Positions 10,530 through 20,256 of a stretch of 64,000 nt of DNA are shown in pieces. Origin of the DNA: Cylindrotheca closterium (Eukaryota; Bacillariophyta; Bacillariophyceae; Bacillariales; Bacillariaceae); NCBI GenBank assembly GCA_933822405.4, contig CAKOGP040000779.1, positions 386,291 to 450,290 on the forward strand, written 5' to 3'. Position 1 is the stretch's first letter, and each line of letters starts with the position of its first letter. The position numbers and the translations under genes were made by a program. The notes beneath the pieces are model-generated. The model saw nothing but the letters and a program-made list of their open reading frames with translations. It made no database searches and was not told the DNA's origin.

Positions 10530-10919
10530 ATGAGTCATATCAGAGGATGGGATGATACAACTTTCCACAACCGAGCATCGCTCACAGTTGGGCGATTGGC
10601 ACGCCTGAAGCGACGAGAGATGAAAAAGCAAGCAGATATCAACAAACAAGCCGAGCTCTTGCGACAACAAGAAAGAGAGCAACTTCAAATTGAATTCAAA
10701 AAGTTCCACGAGCTAGCCATTTTGGAAACTCTGGAACAGATTCCAAAGCCGGCACCTAAGAAGTCGTTGATGTCGAAATTTGTCTCAGCACTCACGCCGT
10801 CCTGGATGTCGACATCATCAAAGCCTTCTTCCAAGGAGGACGAGTACGGAGACATTATGTCGACAGGTACCATGGACACGCAAGCGTCCGACCAATCATG
10901 GTTTGTCACTCTCGACTAA
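10530..10919 (+). CDS. small basic coiled-coil protein, unknown function
   Basis: A 129-aa single-exon frame with an ATG. I do not recognise a family. Residues about 20-70 are strongly charged and helical (RLKRREMKKQADINKQAELLRQQEREQL), predicting a coiled coil. A Pro/Lys stretch follows, then a Ser/Thr-rich, acidic C-terminus. No signal peptide or membrane helix is visible, so it is probably cytosolic or nuclear. Amphipathic heptads and ordinary codon use support a real gene, but there is no homology evidence. Confidence 0.55.
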   Translation: MSHIRGWDDTTFHNRASLTVGRLARLKRREMKKQADINKQAELLRQQEREQLQIEFKKFHELAILETLEQIPKPAPKKSLMSKFVSALTPSWMSTSSKPSSKEDEYGDIMSTGTMDTQASDQSWFVTLD

Positions 10920-11741
10920 GAAACCAACACACACGCACACGCAAACAAACAAGTTCCGCATACCATACCAACCACCACCAGAGCATTATGTTGCATCCTT
11001 CGGCTCACTAACCAAATCTGTTTGGATACTCTTTTATATTGGACGGAGTTGAGGCAACTGTTTGAAACATGTCAACACACGATTGAAACTACATTTGCTA
11101 AAGTACAAAATTGCTGGACGTTGATCAAAATTCCTCCACTTATTGGAGATGAGACGTCTAGCGGCCTTCGCAGCGTGAACAAACCTTCGTTTATATTCTC
11201 GATCTTTTTCAAGACACAAAGAAGAATATGACAGCATCTATTTGCTTGTTTGGATATTCTTTGTTCTGTCTGTTGAAAGTGAAGAGAGGAAACGAAGGTT
11301 GTGTGTCAATGCGCGTTTGTACTACTAGCTCATGCGGTGCTCAATGTCGTGGTGATTATTTTCATTGACAGGTACCATCAACAATTCCTCCTCTTAAAGA
11401 AGTATGACAGACTCATGGTGATCCGAATCGCACACAATGCTCTTTGTTCCTGTTTGAAGGAGTTATATAGATCGACCTTCAGAATACAGGACAGCAATTA
11501 CATAGAGATTCAAAAAACAAGTATTTAAACAAAACCCCATTATAGACCAAAGTGAAAGTTGTTTGTATCATCATGTGCCATTCCATTAGGGCGGGTCTTC
11601 TTCCGTGCGGAGAAACGAAAGGTTTTGTAACTATGGATGTGGAGACAAGTGCTTTTTTAAATTGGCTGAGTATATGATGGCATTATTATTATTGTCTCTA
11701 GCTAGAAAGCCGCCGTTAACTCCGATTCTCCAAGAAACGTT
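10920..11741. other. intergenic; partner of a diverged repeat
   Basis: About 0.8 kb with no credible gene. A stretch at about 11563-11655 (gagaaacgaaag...tatggatgtgga) resembles about 12625-12722 (aagaaatgaaag...tatgaatgtgga), on the other side of the broken TPR gene. The similarity is imperfect, roughly three-quarters by eye. Confidence 0.4.
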
Positions 11742-12560
11742 TCAGCAAAGATCCATGCGCTTCCATATACGCCGTTTCGTGTCAGTATGATCGTCCCCAT
11801 GTGCTCTTCTACGGATCTTGAGGGCTTCTGCACTCGCAGCAATGCCATCTTTCAGCAATCCCTGTTCCACTTGGACAGCCGAAATATTCTCATAGACTGC
11901 TGCTGTCCTGGGATGGACATCACCAAAGATTTTCTTGGAAACATCCAGCGCCTCTTGGAAGAGTTGCAGCGCCTTTTCTAGATCGCCTTTCGCTTTCACT
12001 GCCAGTGCATGCTCGTTCATTGCTTTCGCAGTTTTCTCGCACTTCAGTATGTGAAGGATATTCATAAGCTCCTTTGTGTGGGGGTGACCATTGCCAAGCA
12101 CCGTTTTATGAATATTGATGGCTTTCGCGTAGGCATTGGTGGCATCTTCTGTCTTGTCCTCATTGACATGGGCTTGTGCAAGATTTTCATAGGCCTCTGC
12201 TGTTGAGGGGTGCATTTTCCCCCTAGAGTTTTCGTTTGTACCCTTAGCACTTTCGTAAACCACTCAGTGGCCTCTTCGAGGTTCCCTTGTTTTCCCAGCA
12301 GTGTTGCTTTCGTGCGAAGCGGTTCTTTTGAGTTTCTCCATGGCTCCACCCAAGTCCTTTTCTTGAAGCAGTGCAGTTGCCATGTAAAAGGTTGTCAAGG
12401 CCACAGAAATATGATCTTCACTTAACGCTTTGACTTGTATCTCCAACACTCTCTCCAAAATCTCCCTTGCCTTTTGATAGTTTCCTTGATCGTAATGGAC
12501 ATTAGATTTTTCGCAGAGTTCCTCAACCAATAAGTCGAGTTCATCGTCGCCCTTTATTAT
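11742..12560 (-). pseudogene. broken tetratricopeptide-repeat (kinesin light chain-like) gene
   Basis: Three overlapping minus-strand reading frames carry consecutive TPR sequence: about 12560-12310 (KSNVHYDQGNYQKAREILERVLEIQ), about 12330-12225 (LLGKQGNLEEATEWFTKVLRV) and 12263-11742 (HPSTAEAYENLAQAHVNED..., ALQLFQEALDVSKKIFGDVHP). Motifs of the type LG..HP...A..Y.NLA are typical of kinesin light chain-type TPRs, which act as protein-interaction scaffolds. The frame changes twice: once near 12320 and once within a GGGGGAAAA run near 12225. No in-frame ATG precedes the first piece, and spacing between repeats is shorter than 42 residues at the first break. A pseudogene is likeliest; a sequencing error at the homopolymer or an unrecognised intron is possible. 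Confidence 0.6.
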
Positions 12561-13266
12561 TTGTTTGTTTGTTTGTTTTCGTTTCGTTCATTCTAGAATA
12601 CGCACTACTACGCTCCTCTATAGTATCATGTCTTCTTGCGCATCAGGATTATGCGGCATTCCTCCTTCTGATACGAAGAAATGAAAGAAGTTGTACCTAT
12701 GAATGTGGAATGAGAACAATGCTTTGTCGATATTTTGTACTAGGTACAATTTTAAAAGTGCATCATCAATAACTGCGGTGTATACATGATGAATAATATA
12801 TACAGTACCTGATAGTGATGCCGATATCATCAATCATCTCGCATGCGTTATGACGAATCGGAGGAGTCATGGTAGGACTAAAGTAGTCGTGAACGACGCG
12901 CGAAATTTCTTACTACTCATCGTCCCATCGATCATCATTGGTCAGGCACAATATAACACGACTTGTCCACCCTTGTAAATAGTGGTTCTTTGCCGGTTCC
13001 TTCCAGTATCTGAAGCATTGCGTAACAAAGGCCATAGAGGTGAAGAAACTCCGAGTAGAGAATCAGACTGAAGATCTTTTTATTAAAAACAAAAACATTC
13101 AGAGCGACCACCAAACAAGTTCACCTGGCTGTGAGATATCTTAAATCAACAAAGGGTTCGGTTGACTTTCAATACAAGGAGAGGGGCAATCACAATCCAA
13201 CGACTTTAAAGCTTAAAGCCACAGCTATTGCTCTCTATCACAAACTACAGCTCCAATCCCGCAATC
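12561..13266. other. intergenic with diverged repeat copy
   Basis: About 0.7 kb. The stretch at about 12625-12722 resembles about 11563-11655. As that stretch lies just 3' of the minus-strand TPR remnant, this copy could be the 3' flank of a lost neighbouring TPR copy. The remainder is the presumed promoter of the methyltransferase at 13267. Confidence 0.35.
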
Positions 13267-15066
13267 ATGGTATCCATTCGAAAAGCCAAGAAAGGGTTTC
13301 AGCTACGAAAACGAGCTGGAGGAAGCAACAACACTGATTCTAATGCCGTTCAAGATTGCATGGATTCCGTCAAACAGAGACTCGAAGATCGAGAAAAGGC
13401 TGGAATGGTCATTATTGGCATGACCTTGATGACCATGTTTTTACTCCTGGCAATTCTGTTTCGATCCGATTCTCAATTGCAAAAGAGTCTGGACGAGAAG
13501 ACCTTGTTTTCCAAACTCCGTCGGACCAAGGCGCATCCTCAATTACAAGATAACAAGGCCAAGAAACCCATGAAGGACACTATGAATGCAGTGGCATTGG
13601 ATATTTATCAAGTCTTGGATTGTGAGAAATTCTTTAATGAAACCTTGGCAGAAATGAAGGGCGACGACGAGAAAGCCTTGAAAGGAAACGATCGAAGACT
13701 GCAAGAAGTAGAAGATGAACAACACGGAGATGACAACACCTTTGATGTTGGAGGAGAGCTTGCAAATGAAAACGAGGAGGAGGAGGATGCGGCAGATGAT
13801 AAGTATGCTGGACAGGCCAACCGAGCTGGATTGGGAGATGGCCCTGGTGACAGTCCCATGGACGACGACTTTGGTGGCGGGATGGGTGGAGAAGTAGACT
13901 TTGATGCTGTGGCCATGAATGCAAGGCATTTATTTTGTTTGGCAGCTTCCCCAGATCCACCGGCCAAGATTGTAAAGGAAATCAAATGTGACGCTTCGGA
14001 AACCAAACGATCCACCTTATTGAAACTATGGTCGTCCGCGCGGGCCCAAGGAATGAATCCTGATACTCTCAAGGAAGTCTTGGAGGTGACCGAGGAGCGT
14101 ATCGGAGAAATCATTCAGAGTCAATCTTACAATATTTGGTCGCCCAGAAACGACGATGGAACTCAATTTGTGATTAATCAACTGAATTCCGATCGAAATG
14201 TCGACAATGGTGGTATTTTGGGTCTCTCGGAATCTCTCGGAGAAGGCAAACTCTTTGTCGATGTGGGCAGTTGTTTGGGGCTCACGACCTTGGCTGTCAC
14301 CAACAAGTATCCTGGTACACAAGTCGTCAGTATTGAGCCAGCGTCCCCCAATTGGTTGATTCAAGAAATGAATTTGCGGTGCAATTTGGACGATGATACC
14401 TTTCAGCACAAAATCAAGGTGGTATTGGCAGGAGTAGGGCCCAATGACAGTGACGAAGACAACATGATGGCCAAATTGCTATGGCGATCTTCCTCGACCA
14501 CTTCGGCTCGGGCTTGGACTCCGGAAAATGAAACAGCGGACATTGCTGAAAGCAAGGACATTGAATTGGTGGTTCGATTACGTAAACTGAAATCTGTCTT
14601 GGCGGAAGCCGAAGTGTATGGACCACATACTATCGACGTGTTGAATGTGGACTGCAGTGGTTGCGAATACAATTTAATTCCAGCTTTGTCCGAAAAGGAA
14701 TTTGAAGCCATTCCGACCATTATGGGTGGTGTCCACTGGGGCTACATTCCTACTTCCAAATTGCCTTCATCCGAACGTGCTAAACTGACCCATCAACGAC
14801 TATGCTCACATGAGAATGTCGCCCATCGCACCAAGGAGTGCTGCGCTTTTCCAGACATGCCCGTCCAATCTAGTGTCCCAGGTGAAGTCTTGGTCAAGGA
14901 TGAAAGTAAGAGTGGGAAGGATCGTCTCCAAAGCCAATCGACTGTCATGGATGTAGTCATCGATGGCTTATGTGATAATTTTGACAAATGGGCAGAAGAG
15001 CATCACTTGTATACGGTGCCTGACGATTGGGGATGGTTCGAACTGACTAGTCGAGCAGCAGTCTAA
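13267..15066 (+). CDS. type II membrane FkbM-like SAM-dependent methyltransferase
   Basis: A 599-aa single-exon protein from ATG 13267; the open frame begins earlier only with TTG. A basic N-terminus is followed by one membrane helix (about 45-65, GMVIIGMTLMTMFLLLAILF), indicating a Golgi/ER type II protein. Residues about 150-200 form an acidic linker. The C-terminal half holds a Rossmann methyltransferase: LFVDVGSCLGLTTLAV (about 327-342, motif I), VVSIEPASPNWLIQEMN (acidic end of strand 2) and a later IDVLNVDCSGCEYNLIP segment with the order seen in FkbM/Methyltransf_21 enzymes, which often O-methylate sugars. The substrate is unknown; a glycan is plausible given the glycosyl- and sulfotransferases nearby. 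Domain call by motif only. Confidence 0.75.
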   Translation: MVSIRKAKKGFQLRKRAGGSNNTDSNAVQDCMDSVKQRLEDREKAGMVIIGMTLMTMFLLLAILFRSDSQLQKSLDEKTLFSKLRRTKAHPQLQDNKAKKPMKDTMNAVALDIYQVLDCEKFFNETLAEMKGDDEKALKGNDRRLQEVEDEQHGDDNTFDVGGELANENEEEEDAADDKYAGQANRAGLGDGPGDSPMDDDFGGGMGGEVDFDAVAMNARHLFCLAASPDPPAKIVKEIKCDASETKRSTLLKLWSSARAQGMNPDTLKEVLEVTEERIGEIIQSQSYNIWSPRNDDGTQFVINQLNSDRNVDNGGILGLSESLGEGKLFVDVGSCLGLTTLAVTNKYPGTQVVSIEPASPNWLIQEMNLRCNLDDDTFQHKIKVVLAGVGPNDSDEDNMMAKLLWRSSSTTSARAWTPENETADIAESKDIELVVRLRKLKSVLAEAEVYGPHTIDVLNVDCSGCEYNLIPALSEKEFEAIPTIMGGVHWGYIPTSKLPSSERAKLTHQRLCSHENVAHRTKECCAFPDMPVQSSVPGEVLVKDESKSGKDRLQSQSTVMDVVIDGLCDNFDKWAEEHHLYTVPDDWGWFELTSRAAV

Positions 15067-15492
15067 GCTAGATGAAATTCGATGATTTCCCTTGAGTTAC
15101 AGCAGTACTTCTATCTAAATGCCTTTTCAGCAACAGCATATTATCATTCTTTTTCTGACACGTTTCATATAATACAGCTCTAGCCTTATCAATATATATA
15201 TTCTAATACGAAAATGGTGATGCAACACATTCGCGAAGCCGGCATCCTTCAACTTGTGCCAAAAAGGCGATAGAAGGAGATGGTCGTCCTCGTCATGGTT
15301 ATAGCACACCTATGCAACGTCAATAACTAACACCCAACATAAATAAATCCACTTACACCAAGAAGGGGACAAAGAGAGACATGAAATAGGCAAGGATGTT
15401 CATTGTCCTTGTCAAACCAGGAACCAAACGTGACAGCGATTCCAATAAATAGCAATTCACAGCATTTGCAACACAATCTTCATTAACCAGCT
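15067..15492. other. convergent intergenic region
   Basis: 426 bp between the 3' ends of the methyltransferase (plus) and the membrane protein (minus). It holds AT-rich DNA and no gene that I can support. Confidence 0.5.
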
Positions 15493-16341
15493 CTATGGAT
15501 GAATCTTGGCATTGGCCTTTTTCAGCATGACTGTTCCTCCAAATGCCGAGAGCCAGAGCACAGTTGTTACAATGGACAGATAGAACCCCGCGTCGACCGA
15601 GCAAGTCTGTTGACACTCGACATTGATGGGATCACTATCCCCATCATTCAAAGCCGCAATGGCACCATTAAAACCAAGAATGGAAGAAGTCATTGCAGAA
15701 TAGCGGTCATTCTCCTGTAGGGTGGTACATATTTGGTCTTCTTGACACATGTCTGTTTGCAAAAAGAGCATTGTCAAGGCACTAAAGAGTGCACTAATGA
15801 AATGGACCAAAAAAGAAATATTCCATAGCATAGATTGGCCCTTGGCAAATTCGCCGAGCAAGACGGGACCGCAACAGATGCACATGAGAATGCACCCCAG
15901 AGTGACAGGGACAGAGGAGGCTCCCAGCGCAAAACTGTTGAAGAAATCGTCCGCTGCCAGATCATTTATATCATCTTCGGCACTCAGGGCAGATGCCCCA
16001 GTCAATTCTTCCGTGCTTCGAACGATTCCAAGATGGTAGGCTCGGTATTCGCACAAAGACGGTAGTGTGGTTGCATTTGTGTTTCCAGTAGCCACCAATT
16101 GTTCCTGAAGGAAGTCGCCTCCGAGACATAGAGATATGTCCGCCTTCTGGTAACGAGGTGTAATGAGCAAGGCCACATTCAGGAGCCATGCTGCCCATGG
16201 CAAACCATATGACAGAAATCTTAGAAATGCAGTGGCTGGCTTGGGCGTTGCTTGGCTGGTTCTGATTTCGGTGATGGGAAAGGGTTTGTCCGAACGCGCT
16301 TGTTCCGAGACTGCTTCACCGTTACCAGTCGAAGATCCCAT
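15493..16341 (-). CDS. four-helix membrane protein, unknown function
   Basis: 282 aa from ATG 16341. I do not recognise a named family. Four hydrophobic segments are visible: about 40-61 (FLRFLSYGLPWAAWLLNVALLI), 140-165 (Ala/Cys-rich, LGCILMCICCGPVLL), 172-194 (WNISFLVHFISALFSALTMLF) and 255-275 (YLSIVTTVLWLSAFGGTVML). The loops between helices 1-2 and 3-4 carry several cysteines (CLGGD, CEYRA, CQEDQIC, CQQTC) that could form disulfides on the extracellular or lumenal side. This tetraspan layout with a cysteine-bearing second loop occurs in many uncharacterised diatom proteins. Single exon, convergent with the methyltransferase gene. Confidence 0.7.
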   Translation of the reverse strand: MGSSTGNGEAVSEQARSDKPFPITEIRTSQATPKPATAFLRFLSYGLPWAAWLLNVALLITPRYQKADISLCLGGDFLQEQLVATGNTNATTLPSLCEYRAYHLGIVRSTEELTGASALSAEDDINDLAADDFFNSFALGASSVPVTLGCILMCICCGPVLLGEFAKGQSMLWNISFLVHFISALFSALTMLFLQTDMCQEDQICTTLQENDRYSAMTSSILGFNGAIAALNDGDSDPINVECQQTCSVDAGFYLSIVTTVLWLSAFGGTVMLKKANAKIHP

Positions 16342-17556
16342 GACGACGTTGAAAGTTTGAGTTGTTCTGGGGTTGTGTGATGAAGAGGTAGGTCAACCTT
16401 GACACCTCCTGAATTCTGATCTGAGATAGGAAACTTTGAGAACGTTCGGAAGCAAACGAAGCTAGAAATTTAGGATAATATTTGTAGGAAGGTAGGAAGG
16501 TACCTATGCTTGACTGAATCACTGGAGGATAATCTATGCGAATGCCTCTCGTTAAACCTGGATGAATCCAACAGATTATTCTTTTTGAAACCCAGGAAAA
16601 CCTTGTTTGTATGTGTTTCCTTTCTGTTGTAAAAGATGATTTTGTGTGTATCATGCACCACAGATAAATTTTCGAACAAAAGATGGCCAGACGAAGTAGA
16701 ACAACTTGGTTCTAGTACTTTGGCTACGTAAGAGAACTCCATTGGTTTATTCTTCTCCCCAAGCAGCTTGTGAAAATATGCTTGAAAACTGATTGTTAGT
16801 CAAATTTTTCAACCTGCGTCAGAGTTTTATGTCACACAATCACAGGTACTTATTGTTTGTGACATGGTCCTCCTGTTTTCCGGTGTTACAATTAGGAAGG
16901 TCGTTTGGGTGAACGTGAAGTGGATTTTGAAAAATTCAAAAATCACTTTGTCACATGAAAAGCAATATAAAAGTCATGACGATGACGCCAACATACCGAT
17001 ACGCGCCATTACGTGAATCTTTCCCCTAGAGGAGGCACTTACTGCCATTTCCCAGAGACAACGAAAAGGGACGACGAAGCGGTCAAAAGATACATTTGAA
17101 TGATCAGGAATGGATCCTTTGAAACAGATGATGATTGCTTGATATAGGATTATTTTAGTGAGCTGAAATCTCGCTACGACTTTCTGATGTCACGTGACAT
17201 ATTCAACATGAAGACTGGAATACTTGTTTTCATGGGAATTTCTGGTACCAGCCTCTTTTTCGCCATGGTGGCTTTGATCTTGTGTTCGTGCCGACACAAA
17301 TAGGACATGATGTATTCACAATCGTCTTGACACCTAGCCCGGCTCTTGCGCAGGCATCTATCTACCAATCTACTGTTACGAACGCCGATTAGGTTGAAAA
17401 TTGTTAAGGAGATCGGTTTCGTGGGCTTTTCATCAGCAGTGAAGTCTCCCATGCCCCACGATTTGGATTGTACTTCGAAAACAATCTTGAACGACGATGG
17501 TTCCATATTTCTTTGCTGTGGCTGCTGCATCATCCAGGAGACACGCAAAAAGGACA
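16342..17556. other. intergenic, no gene seen
   Basis: 1.2 kb between two minus-strand genes. Open frames here look like random frames without domains or paralogues. It should contain the promoter of the membrane protein ending at 15493 and the 3' untranslated region of the sulfotransferase. Confidence 0.5.
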
Positions 17557-18809
17557 CTATAGCATAGTCATTGCGAGACCAATGATGCTGCACATGTACG
17601 CTGTGGTACCAGCGAACATGAGCCACCCAGCAGTCCCGCCAAAGAATCTGACCGAATTCTGCCAGGTTATTCTCCAACGTTGGTTTCTCGCGGTCCAATA
17701 AGAGGCATCTAATCCGAACGATTCTGCCAGAACTTGCCCTGCCGTATCACCTTCCGTAATGTTGATCTCAATCAATGCATGACTCGGGTGCCGGCTGACG
17801 AATTCCTTGACATGATCAGTGTGGTTTAGAAAGATCTCTTTCAGGAAAGCCTTCATCTCTTCTGCATTTTTTGGCAACTCATTGATCCGTCCCTGTGAAT
17901 AGTACTCGTTCGCAAACTGGTGTTGCAAATCACTCCAATTCATGACGCTTTCCACCCAATCCGAAACAAGACGAGTATTCAGAATCCAAGTACTATTTGG
18001 GGCCGAATCGTGCAACTCTGGAAGATTAAAGTGCTGAGGAAGAAAGATGCGCGGACCTGTGATGCCCGTATCCACGCTGCCGTCTTCCAATCGACATCCT
18101 TTGTCACCATCGCAACGAGGACCATTGATTTCTGCATAAACATCAAAGTGTCCACACTCTTGAAGCATCGTCTGATTCTTTTCTTCACCATCAGAGGCAA
18201 CGGATCCCATGTATCGAAGAAGGCAATCAGCCATGAGAAAGGGGCCTCCTCTCTGCGGGTCGTTTTGCGATTTGCAACAATACCAATGTTGAGAACGGAA
18301 CTTCTGCTGCTGAAAGAAACTAAAAATGGAAGAGGTGCCTGCTTTTGGAAAACCTATAGGACGCAAATGGGAGGTTCATGAATATCAGTACCGACAGTAC
18401 TGTTGCTAGTTGACGTTACAGCTAATGCCATAATAAACTTACCGACTGCCAACACAGGCAAGGGCAAATTGATTTCAGGGTGTTGGTGTTTCTTCTTCTT
18501 TGTCACCTTTGCCCTTTTCATTTTGTATTCATGCTTTCGATGACGTTCTTTGCCCTTCGGACTATTTTTCATGGACGATTCAACAGACACATCTGAACCA
18601 TGCATATGGGATATCGGTGGTCTCATTACGTCAATCTCATCTTCATGGTGATGGCCGTTCAATTGTCTGCTAGTCGGAATGCTGTTATTGTTCAATGATT
18701 GCTCCTCTTGGCGTCTGAAAATGGTCATCCAGCTATAGCTGATACCAAATATCCAAAGGAAAAGAAATAGTATGGAAAGGAATTGAATTTTCCTTCGAAG
18801 AGAGCTCAT
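17557..18809 (-). CDS. type II membrane sulfotransferase-like protein
   Basis: Two exons, 18809-18443 and 18353-17557 (89-bp intron, gtaagt...tag), 387 aa. Splicing joins LPVLAV to GFPKAGTSSIFSFF, recreating the 5'-phosphosulfate-binding loop at about 122-135 that contacts the PAPS donor in sulfotransferases. The N-terminus is short and basic with one membrane helix (about 8-25), then a His/Lys-rich stem, as in Golgi type II carbohydrate sulfotransferases. The candidate 3'-phosphate-binding region is STWILNTRLVSDWVESVMNW, with Asp and Trp close to the family pattern. The C-terminal about 30 residues are hydrophobic (WLMFAGTTAYMCSIIGLAM), unusual for the family. The GT25-like gene lies just upstream on the same strand. 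Acceptor identity unknown. Confidence 0.8.
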
Positions 18810-19045
18810 AATATACAGTATGGTATGCTTTTACTTGTTTCGTCATTGTTGTTTGTGTGATAATGTCGATAAACCACCTTCAAATTCGGGACTATAAAAG
18901 TACATAGACGTAACATTCTTAAAATCATACGATATTATATGCCGCGTTCGGTATCATCGAGACTCCTCACTAACAACGATTGCAGTTCTTGTGACTCTAC
19001 TTGCAGTGTGTTTTGAATTATTTTGCGTTATTTTGTTTTTGGAGA

Positions 19046-19966
19046 TTAACTTCCTGGAGACCCCAATATTGTTTGGAACGCCTCTCTGTCTTGAATGAAG
19101 GAACCCTTATGTTTCTTGAATTTTTTGCCCGCACATTCCATATCACTAACCGGAAACCCACCATAATACCCACAGAATCTTTCTATCAGAACGTCCATGT
19201 ATTGCCTGTTCGCGATCCCACAAAAAGACTGGTCCGCATCGCATTTCTCAACGTATTCAATCGCCTTCGATGCTCCTTCCCGGCTGACTCCATAGGAATG
19301 AACGCACCTTCCACAATACAGGGGAGTACCAGGTTTCGTACCTGGATGCTCTTTGCCGACATGTTCTTTGGAACCGCAAACACCAAGAAACATACCAAGG
19401 GCATGTTTCGACTCCATGCAAGTGTCTTGATTGTTCTTGTGACATATTAAATTCCGCTGTACTGAGAATTGGCTCTCTTCAGGTTCCTCCTTTGACCTAC
19501 AGAGAGCAATATCGTCCTCAAATACATACCCCCAGGGTTGCGTGCCTGCGGCAATGATTCTATAAACCTCCATTTGTGCAAGTTTATTGGAATTCGTCTT
19601 GTCAATTCGTTCGGTCCCCAGAAAGGGAGCCATTGCGTGATGAACAGTGAAGCCGACACCTTTGAGAATAGCAGTGGATCGTATGGTTCGAGGTGACGTA
19701 AGATTCACGGTTAATAAATATGCCGTTCGCGTCATGTCAATGTTTTCTGCATTGCTGGAACGTGTAGCGCGTTGTGTTTGTTCGTTGGTGGTGGTTGTAG
19801 TAGTAGTAGTAGTAGTAGAAGCATTACCTGATGGTGGTACCTTAGCAGGATGTGCCCTCGCTGCTGGTCTCAATGGTGCCTTCTGAGATAGTCCAGCGGA
19901 GTTCATCTTGATCATGAGCACTACAAATAGCACAAGGTATACCGTGAATTTCTTTGCAGCTCCCAT
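19046..19966 (-). CDS. type II membrane GT25-like glycosyltransferase
   Basis: 306 aa, single exon from ATG 19966. Residues about 7-20 are a short signal-anchor (FTVYLVLFVVLMIK); a stem follows with a run of ten Thr (51-60), encoded by a triplet repeat near 19796-19817. The catalytic region starts near 80 with YLLTVNL..SPRTIR, then HHAMAPFLGT, then KLAQMEVYRIIAAGTQPWGYVFEDD with Glu150-Asp151-Asp152. This matches the glycosyltransferase family 25 layout, where the acidic triplet binds the metal-nucleotide sugar; family members include LPS galactosyltransferases and collagen galactosyltransferases. Eight or more cysteines in the C-terminal half suggest a disulfide-bonded lumenal domain. Donor and acceptor are unknown. 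It sits beside a sulfotransferase gene. Confidence 0.75.
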   Translation of the reverse strand: MGAAKKFTVYLVLFVVLMIKMNSAGLSQKAPLRPAARAHPAKVPPSGNASTTTTTTTTTTNEQTQRATRSSNAENIDMTRTAYLLTVNLTSPRTIRSTAILKGVGFTVHHAMAPFLGTERIDKTNSNKLAQMEVYRIIAAGTQPWGYVFEDDIALCRSKEEPEESQFSVQRNLICHKNNQDTCMESKHALGMFLGVCGSKEHVGKEHPGTKPGTPLYCGRCVHSYGVSREGASKAIEYVEKCDADQSFCGIANRQYMDVLIERFCGYYGGFPVSDMECAGKKFKKHKGSFIQDREAFQTILGSPGS

Positions 19967-20256
19967 GATACCGGTATGAAGGTGCTGTTATCGTCATCGT
20001 GTGTCGTCGTTGCGGTGATTTCCCAAAACGCGACAAAGATGACCCATCACAAATTTGTCGGACAAAAAACGTTCGTGAAATACAAACGCCTGTTCCGGTA
20101 GTCTCACAATCTGAAGCAGATCGGATACGAGTACCAACCAACCAATCAACCCACCTTCTACTGCATTCTATTGTATTGATCGATAGTATCGTAAAACTAT
20201 GTAATTCTATTTATGTCTTTTTTTTAAATCCCCAATAAATAATCTGTACACATCCT

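Noticed and set aside
13608..14114. 168-codon minus-strand frame inside the FkbM-like gene
   Set aside because: Antisense to the acidic linker; Ser/Pro-rich shadow translation.
17174..17698. 174-codon minus-strand frame overlapping the sulfotransferase end
   Set aside because: Different frame from the sulfotransferase, no ATG at its start and no recognisable domain.
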